DNA of 64,000 nt from Cloacibacterium rupense (lineage in GTDB: Bacteria > Bacteroidota > Bacteroidia > Flavobacteriales > Weeksellaceae). Each line of letters opens with the position of its first letter. The stretch's first letter is position 1. The translations under genes were made by a program, and so were the position numbers. Below the pieces are notes generated by a model. It was not told the origin of the DNA. It ran no database searches and saw nothing but the letters and a program-made list of their open reading frames with translations. This document shows positions 1-6,981 of the stretch, piece by piece. The stretch spans positions 227,986 through 291,985 of the forward strand of contig NZ_BMLV01000001.1 in NCBI RefSeq assembly GCF_014645495.1, given 5' to 3'.

Positions 1-63
1 ACCGAAAATTGCTAAAGCATAGAATTGTCTTTTCCTAATTTGATAAGGTAATTTGGGGTTCAT
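1..63 (-). CDS. partial gene, N-terminus only, unidentified
   Basis: Only the first 21 codons of a minus-strand gene are inside the window, starting at ATG 63-61 and reading MNPKLPYQIRKRQFYALA before running off the edge. A short basic stretch followed by hydrophobic residues suggests a signal anchor or the first membrane segment. It lies 64 nt downstream of the MerR gene on the same strand, so the two may be co-transcribed. No family can be named from so little sequence. Confidence 0.4.
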   Translation of the reverse strand, partial: MNPKLPYQIRKRQFYALAIFG

Positions 64-127
64 AGGTTATAAGTTTTATAACCTAAAAATAATAAAAATT
101 TTTAAAAAAAAGACTCAAGAAAATAAA

Positions 128-472
128 TTAAGCTTCATCTTTGTCTACCAAAGAATTTTTAAGCTTAATCAGTTCAGATTTTACAAACTCTAGTCTGTCA
201 ATCATTTCTACCGCTTCGTTTATTTTTTTGTTGGTAGTAAGCGCAATTCTAGCACCGTCTAATGTATAACCTTTTTCTTTTACCAAATGATAAATCATCT
301 TTAGGTTTTTGATATCCTCAGGTGTGAAATATCGGTTTCCTTTTTTATTCTTTTTAGGTTTGATAATAGGAAATTCTTGCTCCCAATATCTTATCAATGA
401 AGCATTTACGTCAAATGCTTTTGCTACTTCGCCAATAGAATAATAAAGTTTATCTGGTAAATTGAGTTTCAT
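128..472 (-). CDS. MerR-family transcriptional regulator
   Basis: A 114-residue DNA-binding protein. The segment YSIGEVAKAFDVNASLIRYW (about residues 10-29) is the classic first helix-turn-helix of MerR proteins, followed by a wing (KKNKKGNRYFTPEDI) and a C-terminal helix that normally dimerises. There is no long effector domain and no metal-binding cysteine cluster, so the signal sensed is unknown. I start at ATG 472 because it is directly followed by the conserved domain; a longer frame reaches 616 but would overlap the divergent gene. A TATCTTTG box on the minus strand (500-493) with a TTG at 525-523 (spacer 22) could be its promoter. The next gene on this strand (1-63) may be its target or operon partner. 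Confidence 0.85.
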   Translation of the reverse strand: MKLNLPDKLYYSIGEVAKAFDVNASLIRYWEQEFPIIKPKKNKKGNRYFTPEDIKNLKMIYHLVKEKGYTLDGARIALTTNKKINEAVEMIDRLEFVKSELIKLKNSLVDKDEA

Positions 473-555
473 TTTTGATAAAATCTGAAATTCAAAGATA
501 AAAAATTTTTCGGGGAAAACTACAAATTGTAACTTGCAAAGAAATTCTTTTAAAA

Positions 556-1455
556 ATGACTTATAAATATAGTGTTCTGTTTTTTTTATTACTTCTATTG
601 ATAAATTGTAATTCAAAAGGAGTCTTAAATTCTAAAGAAATTGTACAGAAAAATGCAAGAATTCAATTGGTTTCTGATAAATTTTCTTTTACCGAAGGTC
701 CTGCATCAGATAGTTTTGGGAATGTTTATTTTACAGACCAACCAAATGATAAAATCTATTTTTGGGACTGGAAAACCAATAAAATAGCAGAATTTAGAAC
801 AGGAAGTGGAAGAGCAAACGGAACTTTTTTTGATAAAAATGATAATCTTATCACTTGTTCAGACGAAAAAGGACAAATTTTAAAAATCAGTAAATCTGGA
901 ATTGCAGAAATTCTCACCACAGATTTTAATGGCAAAAGATTAAACGGTCCAAATGATCTTTGGCTCGATGGAAAGGGCGGAATTTACTTCACAGATCCAC
1001 TTTATGTAAGAGATTATTGGCAAGATTTTTATCAAGAAATCTTTGAAAAAAACTTGTATTATAGAAATTCTGAAGGTAAAATCACCAAATTAGATACTTT
1101 TACTCAACCTAATGGAATTGTTGGAAGTCAAAAACTGAAAAAATTATATGTTTCTGATATTGATGCTAATAAAACTTATGTTTATGATATTTTAGGAGAA
1201 GGAAAATTGGGAAACAAAAAGTTATTCTGCGATCTTGGCTCAGACGGAATGACTTTAGATAATCTCGGAAATCTTTATTTAACTGGGAAAGGTGTAACTG
1301 TTTTTGATAAAAATGGAACTAAAATCTTAAATATTGCAGTGCCAGAAAATTGGACGGCAAATGTAACTTTCGGAGGAGAAAATTTTTCTACTTTATTTGT
1401 AACCGCTTCAAAATCAGTTTACACCTTGAAAATGAATGTTGCAGGAATTAAATAA
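556..1455 (+). CDS. SMP-30/gluconolactonase-like lipoprotein
   Basis: A 299-residue exported protein. It begins with a hydrophobic signal ending in LLINC, a lipobox, so it is probably anchored to a membrane by a lipidated Cys. The rest matches the SMP-30/gluconolactonase/LRE six-bladed beta-propeller family: an early FTEGPASDSFGNVYFTDQP segment holding the acidic metal ligand, then RLNGPNDLWLDGKGGIYFTD and QPNGIVGS, the usual Asn and Asp metal-binding loops. Relatives hydrolyse sugar lactones or related esters; the substrate here cannot be told. It stands alone, divergent from MerR and convergent with the helicase gene, with which it shares a hairpin terminator. Confidence 0.85.
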   Translation: MTYKYSVLFFLLLLLINCNSKGVLNSKEIVQKNARIQLVSDKFSFTEGPASDSFGNVYFTDQPNDKIYFWDWKTNKIAEFRTGSGRANGTFFDKNDNLITCSDEKGQILKISKSGIAEILTTDFNGKRLNGPNDLWLDGKGGIYFTDPLYVRDYWQDFYQEIFEKNLYYRNSEGKITKLDTFTQPNGIVGSQKLKKLYVSDIDANKTYVYDILGEGKLGNKKLFCDLGSDGMTLDNLGNLYLTGKGVTVFDKNGTKILNIAVPENWTANVTFGGENFSTLFVTASKSVYTLKMNVAGIK

Positions 1456-1470
1456 AAAACTAAATAAAAT

Positions 1471-1499
1471 TGCCAAAGAAATTTATCTTTGGCATTTAT
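1471..1499. terminator. bidirectional hairpin terminator
   Basis: TGCCAAAGA (1471-1479) pairs with TCTTTGGCA (1486-1494) across a 6-nt loop, followed by a T-rich run on the plus strand and, read from the other side, an AT-rich tail on the minus strand. It lies between two convergent genes and can serve both. Confidence 0.7.
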
Positions 1500-1500
1500 T

Positions 1501-2808
1501 TTAATAAGCGATTTCCATTTTTATTTTCTTGCCTTTTAGCTTTTCGTTAGCGAGTTTTTTTAGGACATCTTTCACTTTATTTCGGGCAACAGCAACGTAA
1601 GAAGTGGTGTCTTTTACTTCAATAATACCAACATCTTCTTTAGCCAATTCTCCTTTTTTGATGAGGTAACCTACAATGTCAACTTTGTTTACTTTGTCTT
1701 TTTTTCCTGCACTAATGTAAATCGTTTGGAAAGGAGTTTTTGAAGGAATTCTGTAATTTTCCGAAATATTTTCTTCAGGCGTATTTCCTTTAATGAAAGG
1801 GAAATTTTCTTCCTCAGTCATAATTAAGTAAGCAAAACCTTTGGCATGCATTCTAGCAGTTCGTCCGTTTCTGTGGATAAAAGCGTCTTCTTTTGGTGGT
1901 AATTGATAATGCACAATAGATTCTACTTCTGGAATGTCTAATCCTCTGGAAGCCAAATCTGTAGTAATTAAAATTCGGGTAGAATCGTTTCTGAATTTCA
2001 GCAAAGCACGTTCTCTTTCGTCTTGTTCCATACCACCGTGAAACGTTTCTCTATCAATGCCTTTTTCTTTTAAAAGTTCAGAAATTCTATCCACTGCATC
2101 TCTGTGATTACAGAAAATTAGCGTTCTTTTGTTTCCTATTTTGCAAATAAGTTTAAAAAGTGTTTCCAGTTTTTCTTCTGGAATCGTCATCACTTTTTTT
2201 AGTTGAATATTAGGTTTTGCTTCGCCTAATTTTAAAAAATTGATGATTTTTTCGTTTTCTAATCCAACAAATTTCGGGATATTATCCATCGGAGTTGCAG
2301 AAGTAAGAAAACGCTGAGAAATATTTTTTAAAGAATTGATAATGAAATTCATATCCTCTTCAAAGCCTAATTCTAAAGCTTTGTCGAATTCATCTAAAAC
2401 CAAAGTTTTGATGGTTTTTGGTTCGAAATTGTTGTTTTTTAAATGATAAGCAATTCTTCCAGGTGTTCCTATTAAAACAGCAGGAGCCTGAGTAAGATTA
2501 TTGATTTCAATTTTTTTATCGTGTCCACCGTAGCAAATGGTTACCTTAAAATCGGTTCCCATATTTTTGAAAACTTGTTCTATTTGAAGTGCCAATTCTC
2601 TTGCAGGAACTAGAATAATGGCTTGGATTCCAGAATTATTTTTCTCTAAATTTCTAAGCACAGGAAACAAAAAAGCAAGCGTTTTACCAGAACCAGTAGG
2701 CGAAAGTAAAATAATATCTTGCTCGTTTCCAGAAGCTTGGTAAGTAGATTTTTGCATTTGATTCATTTCCTGAATCTGTAATTTTTCGTAGATTGGTTGT
2801 AATTCCAT
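1501..2808 (-). CDS. DEAD-box type ATP-dependent RNA helicase with DbpA-like C-terminal domain
   Basis: A 435-residue helicase with the motifs in order: SPTGSGKT (36-43, Walker A), PARELALQ, TPGR, DEFD (a variant of DEAD, Walker B), SAT, then in the second RecA domain RGLDIP and HRNGRTAR. The last ~70 residues (VDIVGYLIKKGELAKEDVGI...) resemble the DbpA/CsdA RNA-binding domain, so a role in ribosome assembly, with 23S rRNA as target, is plausible. The start is the only reasonable ATG before the Q-motif region. A TAAATTTG box lies on the minus strand at 2820-2813, only 4 nt before the ATG, which suggests a leaderless or nearly leaderless transcript. Confidence 0.88.
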   Translation of the reverse strand: MELQPIYEKLQIQEMNQMQKSTYQASGNEQDIILLSPTGSGKTLAFLFPVLRNLEKNNSGIQAIILVPARELALQIEQVFKNMGTDFKVTICYGGHDKKIEINNLTQAPAVLIGTPGRIAYHLKNNNFEPKTIKTLVLDEFDKALELGFEEDMNFIINSLKNISQRFLTSATPMDNIPKFVGLENEKIINFLKLGEAKPNIQLKKVMTIPEEKLETLFKLICKIGNKRTLIFCNHRDAVDRISELLKEKGIDRETFHGGMEQDERERALLKFRNDSTRILITTDLASRGLDIPEVESIVHYQLPPKEDAFIHRNGRTARMHAKGFAYLIMTEEENFPFIKGNTPEENISENYRIPSKTPFQTIYISAGKKDKVNKVDIVGYLIKKGELAKEDVGIIEVKDTTSYVAVARNKVKDVLKKLANEKLKGKKIKMEIAY

Positions 2809-2928
2809 TTTGCAAATTTAAGGTAAAGGTTTCGGTTTATCAGAAACTTATTGATAATGTATTAAATTAATGTATTGATTAAGTATATTTTAGATAAATA
2901 AATTCTTGAAAAATTAGCAAAAAAGCCA

Positions 2929-2958
2929 TTGCTGATTTATAAAAAAATTGTACTTTTG
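2929..2958 (+). promoter_or_regulatory. rpsA promoter
   Basis: TTG at 2929-2931 and TACTTTTG at 2951-2958 with a 19-nt spacer match the Bacteroidota primary sigma consensus (TTG / TAnnTTTG). Transcription would begin near 2963, giving a leader of about 115 nt before the S1 start codon. Confidence 0.75.
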
Positions 2959-2960
2959 CA

Positions 2961-3044
2961 CCACTTTTGTGGAAGTAGTTTTGGCGAAGTAAAACATTAA
3001 TGATTAACATCTTCCGTATTTTTTAGAATCCACATGATGCCAAA
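2961..3044 (+). promoter_or_regulatory. candidate structured leader (pseudoknot) of rpsA mRNA
   Basis: Within the leader TGTGGA (2968-2973) is complementary to TCCACA (3029-3034), and TTTGGC (2980-2985) to GCCAAA (3039-3044). The two helices interleave, giving an H-type pseudoknot that ends about 30 nt before the ATG. Competing pairings are present: CCAC/GTGG at 2961-2972 and GGAAG (2971-2975) with CTTCC (3011-3015). Mutually exclusive helices at this position suit autoregulation by S1 or another ribosomal protein. No comparative support is available here. Confidence 0.45.
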
Positions 3045-3076
3045 GCTAAAAAAGAAGGAATACAAATTTTTTTATT

Positions 3077-4855
3077 ATGTCTGAATTGACAAACCAAGAA
3101 GCGTTATATAACGCAAACGTAGCACCAGAACAATTTGATTGGGATTCTTTCGAATCAGGTCTTGACGCTGATGCAAGAAAAGAAAAAAGTGATTTAGAAG
3201 AAATCTACAAAGGTTCTCTTAACGATCTTGCAGAATCTGATGTAATCATCGGTAAAGTAGTAAGATTAACAGACAAAGAAGCGATTGTAGATATCAATTT
3301 CAAATCTGAAGGTGTAATTTCTCTTAACGAATTCCGTTACAACCAAGGTCTTAAAGTAGGTGATGAAGTAGAAGTAATGGTAGACAGAAGAGAAGACAAA
3401 TCTGGCCAATTACAATTATCTCACAAAAAAGCGAGAACGCTTAAAGCTTGGGATAGAGTAAATGAATACCACGAATCTGGAGAAATCGTAAATGGTTTCG
3501 TAAAATCTAGAACTAAAGGTGGTATGATTGTAGATGTTTTCGGTATCGAAGCATTCTTGCCAGGTTCTCAAATTGATGTAAAACCAATTAAAGATTACGA
3601 TCAATTTGTAGGAAAAACTATGGAATTCAAAGTAGTGAAAATCAATCCTGAATTCAAAAACGTAGTAGTTTCTCACAAAGCGTTAATCGAAGCTGATATT
3701 GAAGGTCAGAAAAAAGAAATCATCGCACAATTAGAAAAAGGTCAAGTTCTAGAAGGAACTGTTAAAAACATTACTTCTTACGGTGTATTCATTGATTTAG
3801 GAGGTGTTGATGGTCTTATCCATATTACAGATCTTTCTTGGTCTAGAGTTAACCATCCATCAGAAATCCTTTCAGACGGACAAGTGGTGAAAGTGGTTAT
3901 CCTTGATTTTGATGATGAGAAAACTAGAATCCAATTAGGTATGAAGCAATTAGAAGCTCATCCTTGGGATGCTCTTTCTGCTGACTTAAAAGTAGGTGAT
4001 AAAGTAAAAGGAAAAGTAGTAGTTCTTGCTGATTATGGTGCATTCGTAGAAGTTGCTCCAGGTGTAGAAGGATTAATTCACGTTTCTGAAATGTCTTGGT
4101 CTACTCACTTAAGAAGTGCAGGTGATTTCGTGAAAATTGGTGACGAAGTAGAAGCACAAGTTCTTACTTTAGATAGAGAAGAAAGAAAAATTTCTTTAGG
4201 TATCAAACAACTTTCTACAGATCCTTGGGCTGATATTCAAACTAAATATCCAGTTGGTTCTCAGCACGTTGGTACTGTAAGAAACTTCACTAACTTTGGT
4301 GTTTTTGTAGAATTAGAAGAAGGAATTGACGGTTTAATCTACATTTCTGATCTTTCTTGGACTAAGAAAATCAAGCATCCATCAGAATTCTGTGCAGTTG
4401 GTGATAAACTAGATGTAATCGTTCTAGAATTAGATACTGAAGCTAGAAGACTTTCTTTAGGTCACAAACAATTAACTGAAAATCCTTGGGATAAATTCGA
4501 AACTAAATATGCTGAAGGAACTGTACACTCAGGAACTGCAACAGACGTTTTCGATAAAGGTGCTCAAGTTCAGTTCGAAGATGCAGAAGTAGAAGCTTTC
4601 GCTCCTTCTAGATTATTAGAAAAAGAAGATGGTTCTAAAATCAAAAAAGGTGAAACTGCTGATTTCAAAGTAATCGAGTTCAACAAAGAATTCAAAAGAG
4701 TAGTAGTATCTCATACTGGTATCTTCAGAGATGAAGAGAAAAAAGCTGCAAAAGAAGCTAAACCAGCTGCTAGTTCTTCAAACGAAGAAAAATCTACACT
4801 TGGTGATATCGATGCTTTAGCAGAATTGAAGAAAAGAATGGAAGAAGGTAAATAA
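3077..4855 (+). CDS. rpsA: 30S ribosomal protein S1
   Basis: A 592-residue protein made of consecutive S1 (OB-fold) RNA-binding domains. Repeated signatures are GVDGLIHITDLSW, GVEGLIHVSEMSW and GIDGLIYISDLSW, each followed by KI(S/Q)LG(I/M)KQL. About six domains can be counted, the first two and the last more divergent, as in S1 elsewhere. The C-terminal ~45 residues are a charged, probably disordered tail. S1 binds mRNA and the 30S subunit; Bacteroidota start translation largely without Shine-Dalgarno pairing, which makes S1 important for initiation. The gene stands alone with a strong promoter and a long leader, and ends before a perfect 11-bp terminator. Confidence 0.97.
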   Translation: MSELTNQEALYNANVAPEQFDWDSFESGLDADARKEKSDLEEIYKGSLNDLAESDVIIGKVVRLTDKEAIVDINFKSEGVISLNEFRYNQGLKVGDEVEVMVDRREDKSGQLQLSHKKARTLKAWDRVNEYHESGEIVNGFVKSRTKGGMIVDVFGIEAFLPGSQIDVKPIKDYDQFVGKTMEFKVVKINPEFKNVVVSHKALIEADIEGQKKEIIAQLEKGQVLEGTVKNITSYGVFIDLGGVDGLIHITDLSWSRVNHPSEILSDGQVVKVVILDFDDEKTRIQLGMKQLEAHPWDALSADLKVGDKVKGKVVVLADYGAFVEVAPGVEGLIHVSEMSWSTHLRSAGDFVKIGDEVEAQVLTLDREERKISLGIKQLSTDPWADIQTKYPVGSQHVGTVRNFTNFGVFVELEEGIDGLIYISDLSWTKKIKHPSEFCAVGDKLDVIVLELDTEARRLSLGHKQLTENPWDKFETKYAEGTVHSGTATDVFDKGAQVQFEDAEVEAFAPSRLLEKEDGSKIKKGETADFKVIEFNKEFKRVVVSHTGIFRDEEKKAAKEAKPAASSSNEEKSTLGDIDALAELKKRMEEGK

Positions 4856-4911
4856 ATCTATGTCTGCAATAGACAAGTGAATAACGAAGTCTAGAGTAGC
4901 AACAGAGATTT

Positions 4912-4929
4912 ATCCCGAATTATCGGGAT
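4912..4929. repeat. small inverted repeat downstream of rpsA
   Basis: ATCCCGA (4912-4918) and TCGGGAT (4923-4929) form a 7-bp hairpin with an ATTA loop. There is no T-run behind it, so it is not a normal terminator. It may be an RNA 3'-end stabilising element or a dispersed palindrome. Confidence 0.5.
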
Positions 4930-4951
4930 CTTCCGAAATTTTCATAAATTT

Positions 4952-4985
4952 AAACCGTTTCGTTTTTTGCGAAACGGTTTTTTAT
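4952..4985 (+). terminator. rpsA terminator
   Basis: AAACCGTTTCG (4952-4962) and CGAAACGGTTT (4970-4980) form a perfect 11-bp stem with a T-rich 7-nt loop, followed by a run of T. A textbook intrinsic terminator. Confidence 0.88.
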
Positions 4986-5048
4986 TTTGATTAATTTGCT
5001 ATGTAAGAACAAAACGTTTTTAGCAATAAAATTGATTGTTTAAAATGA

Positions 5049-5061
5049 GCTCCGTAGGAGC
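5049..5061. repeat. GCTCC-GTA-GGAGC palindrome
   Basis: A compact 5-bp hairpin with a 3-nt loop in the otherwise AT-rich gap between the rpsA terminator and the next gene. Its GC content stands out from its surroundings. It may be a dispersed repeat; only this copy was noticed here. Confidence 0.35.
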
Positions 5062-5132
5062 GAAACAATTTTTCAGAATAAATTTAATTCGAAAAAAAAT
5101 TAGTAAAATAAACCTTTGTTTTAAAAAAAACA

Positions 5133-5648
5133 ATGAAAAATCCATTCAAAACCTTCGAAGAAGCCTGTAATTACGTTAAAAACCTTCCTTACAAGAGAAA
5201 TTCTGATAAGGAAAATATTAACGTTATAATAGAAGAAAATGGCGGAACTTGCAGTACAAAACACGCTTATCTTAAAAGAATTTCAGATGAATTTTCAATG
5301 GAAAATGTTCAATTAATGCTCGGAATTTTTATGATGAATGCTAAGAATACTCCGAAAATAAAACCTGTTTTAGAAAAGTACAACCTTTAAGAAACGCCAG
5401 AAGCTCATAACTATTTAAGAGTGAAAGGAAAAATTTTAGATTGTACGAGAAAAAACTCATCAGAAAATGATTTCGTAAATGAATTGGCAGAAGAAATAGA
5501 AATTAATCCGAATCAGATCACAGATTTTAAATTACAATATCATCAATATTTTCTTGAGAAATACTTACTACAACATCCTGAAATTCAATATTCTCTAGAA
5601 AAATTCTGGAAAATTAGAGAAGAATGTATTTTTGCATTGCAATCCTAA
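5133..5648 (+). pseudogene. conserved hypothetical gene split by an in-frame TAA stop
   Basis: Two short reading frames, 5133-5390 (85 codons) and 5421-5648, lie in the same frame and are separated only by TAA at 5388-5390. Reading through gives one protein of about 171 residues: MKNPFKTFEEACNYVKNLPY... then ETPEAHNYLRVKGKILDCTR... The joined protein looks intact on both sides, with matching charged, amphipathic composition, and I recall similar full-length hypothetical proteins in other Flavobacteriia (memory, not checked). The downstream half has only a GTG at 5421 as possible start. Most likely one nonsense change (or a sequencing error) inactivated the gene. The function of the family is unknown. 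Confidence 0.72.
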
Positions 5649-5666
5649 AATTTGTGTAAAAGATAT

Positions 5667-5697
5667 TTGTTAGTTTCAAAGAAAATTAATAATTTTG
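5667..5697 (+). promoter_or_regulatory. rplS promoter
   Basis: TTG (5667-5669, within TTTG) and TAATTTTG (5690-5697), spacer 20 nt, fit the Bacteroidota consensus. The transcript would carry a leader of about 65 nt before rplS. Confidence 0.7.
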
Positions 5698-5767
5698 CAA
5701 CCTGTTAATCAACCTCTGACGAAAGACGTGAACGTTGTTTAGCTTTCAACTTTTTTTAGATTAAACA

Positions 5768-6121
5768 ATGGATTTAATTAAGTACGTACAAGACAAGTAC
5801 ATTACAAAAAACGAATTCCCAGAATTCAACACAGGTGATACCATTACAGTGTATTACGAAATTAAAGAAGGTAACAAAACTAGAACACAGTTCTTCAAAG
5901 GAGTTGTGATTCAGTTGAGAGGAACTGGTGCTACTAAAACTTTCACTATCCGTAAAATGAGTGGTGATGTAGGTGTAGAAAGAGTTTTCCCAATCAACAT
6001 GCCAGCTTTACAAAAAATTGAAGTTGATAGAAGAGGGAAAGTTAGAAGATCTAGAATTTTCTACTTTAGAGATCTTAGAGGTAAAAAAGCAAGAATCAAA
6101 GACGCTGCTTACAAAAAGTAA
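5768..6121 (+). CDS. rplS: 50S ribosomal protein L19
   Basis: A 117-residue protein with the L19 hallmark FNTGDTITVYYEIKEGNKTR and QFFKGVVIQLRGTGATKTFT near the N-terminus and GVERVFPINMPALQKIEV in the middle, ending in a basic tail (RGKKARIKDAAYKK). The length is normal. L19 sits at the 30S-50S interface. The gene is monocistronic, with its own promoter and a strong terminator behind it; in many other bacteria it follows trmD, which is absent here. Confidence 0.97.
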   Translation: MDLIKYVQDKYITKNEFPEFNTGDTITVYYEIKEGNKTRTQFFKGVVIQLRGTGATKTFTIRKMSGDVGVERVFPINMPALQKIEVDRRGKVRRSRIFYFRDLRGKKARIKDAAYKK

Positions 6122-6142
6122 TCACCTCTCTAGAAAAAGAAT

Positions 6143-6177
6143 AAAAGCATTCCAAATTTTTTTGGAATGCTTTTTTT
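6143..6177 (+). terminator. rplS terminator
   Basis: AAAAGCATTCCAAA (6143-6156) and TTTGGAATGCTTTT (6161-6174) make a 14-bp stem with a TTTT loop and a trailing T-run. Confidence 0.88.
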
Positions 6178-6188
6178 ATTATTTTTAA

Positions 6189-6209
6189 ATTATCATTCAT
6201 CAATTATAA
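6189..6209. repeat. heptad repeat, 3 units (ATTATCA-like)
   Basis: ATTATCA, TTCATCA and ATTATAA stand head to tail with 7-nt period between the rplS terminator and the end of the XRE gene. It resembles the arrays before menA (21588-21615) and before the polyprenyl synthase gene (62300-62327). Confidence 0.5.
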
Positions 6210-6211
6210 TT

Positions 6212-6745
6212 TTAAGGCTCAAAAGCTTCAAATTTCCCGTTTTCGTAGAAGAAAACTATTCTTTTAATCTTACCTTCAGTATTGTTTTTTGTAACTGTTT
6301 CATTTACAATGTTTTGTGCTTCTGAAATATTTTCCTGAATGTCTAATCGCTGAGAATCGCTTAAAATTTCTTTTCTTGGACTTGGGAAAGATTTATTTAA
6401 TTCTCGCAGCGTTTCATTTTGAATATTTTCTTGAACAAAAACTTCATTTTTATAATCTTCATCAATTAACGTAAAAAGATCTGGAGCAGAATTTTCTTCC
6501 TGCTTTTCAGAAGTTGAAAAAGGAGAGTCGGTTTGTTTCATTTCACCAGTTCCCAAAATTATCCAGTCCCAACTCAATTCGGGAAATCTGTTTTTAATTT
6601 TTGTAACAAACTCTAGGGAAGGTTTGTTTCTCCCCGAAATAATATGTGAAATACTAGAACGCTGTACATCTATTTCGTCTGCAAATTCTGAAGCAGAAAA
6701 ACCAGAATATTCTAAAACTTTTGTAATTCTTTCGTTAATTTCCAT
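6212..6745 (-). CDS. XRE-family transcriptional regulator
   Basis: A 177-residue protein with an N-terminal Cro/CI-type helix-turn-helix: residues ~17-45 hold SASEFADEIDVQRSSISHII followed by SGRNKPSLEFVTKI. The rest is a charged, probably flexible linker and a short conserved end (KRIVFFYENGKFEAFEP). No peptidase or ligand domain is visible. Its upstream region (6746-6840) carries four TTAC-N4-GTAA palindromes, two of which overlap possible -7 boxes on its own strand, so it very likely represses itself. The neighbouring terC-like gene has a related palindrome next to its promoter and may belong to the regulon. What relieves repression is unknown. Confidence 0.85.
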   Translation of the reverse strand: MEINERITKVLEYSGFSASEFADEIDVQRSSISHIISGRNKPSLEFVTKIKNRFPELSWDWIILGTGEMKQTDSPFSTSEKQEENSAPDLFTLIDEDYKNEVFVQENIQNETLRELNKSFPSPRKEILSDSQRLDIQENISEAQNIVNETVTKNNTEGKIKRIVFFYENGKFEAFEP

Positions 6746-6747
6746 AG

Positions 6748-6827
6748 TTACAAATGTAATAAATATAATTTACAAAAGTAAATACAAATGTAAACAAAGA
6801 AAAAACTGTACAATTTACTTTTGTAAA
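6748..6827. promoter_or_regulatory. operator cluster of four TTAC-N4-GTAA palindromes
   Basis: Site 1: TTAC-AAAT-GTAA at 6748-6759. Site 2: TTTAC-AAAA-GTAAA at 6769-6782. Site 3: TAC-AAAT-GTA at 6783-6792 with GTAAA on its right. Site 4: TTTAC-TTTT-GTAAA at 6814-6827. Centres are 22, 12 and 33 bp apart, close to multiples of one helical turn, so bound dimers would lie on one face. On the minus strand sites 1 and 2 contain TACATTTG and TACTTTTG, which match the -7 promoter element of this phylum, so a bound repressor would block RNA polymerase. Confidence 0.72.
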
Positions 6828-6929
6828 TAATTTTAAAAAACTCTTTATTTAAAGTATTTATATGCAGTTTACATAAATAAATTAATGTTAAAATTGATAT
6901 AAATTTTATTGTTTATAAAAGTAAATTCA

Positions 6930-6958
6930 AAAAAAATACCTCCAAAATTGAAGGTATT
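6930..6958 (-). terminator. terminator of the TerC-family gene
   Basis: Read on the minus strand, AATACCT (6958-6952) and AGGTATT (6941-6935) form a stem followed by a T-run (complement of the A-run at 6930-6936). It separates the upstream terC-like gene from the XRE gene. Confidence 0.72.
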
Positions 6959-6981
6959 CTATATTTTAAGAAGTTTTGTAT

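Noticed and set aside
5700..5767. Possible structured leader of rplS (GAAAG/CTTTC, GTTG/CAAC pairings)
   Set aside because: Pairings are only 4-5 bp and mutually inconsistent; no better than chance without comparative data.
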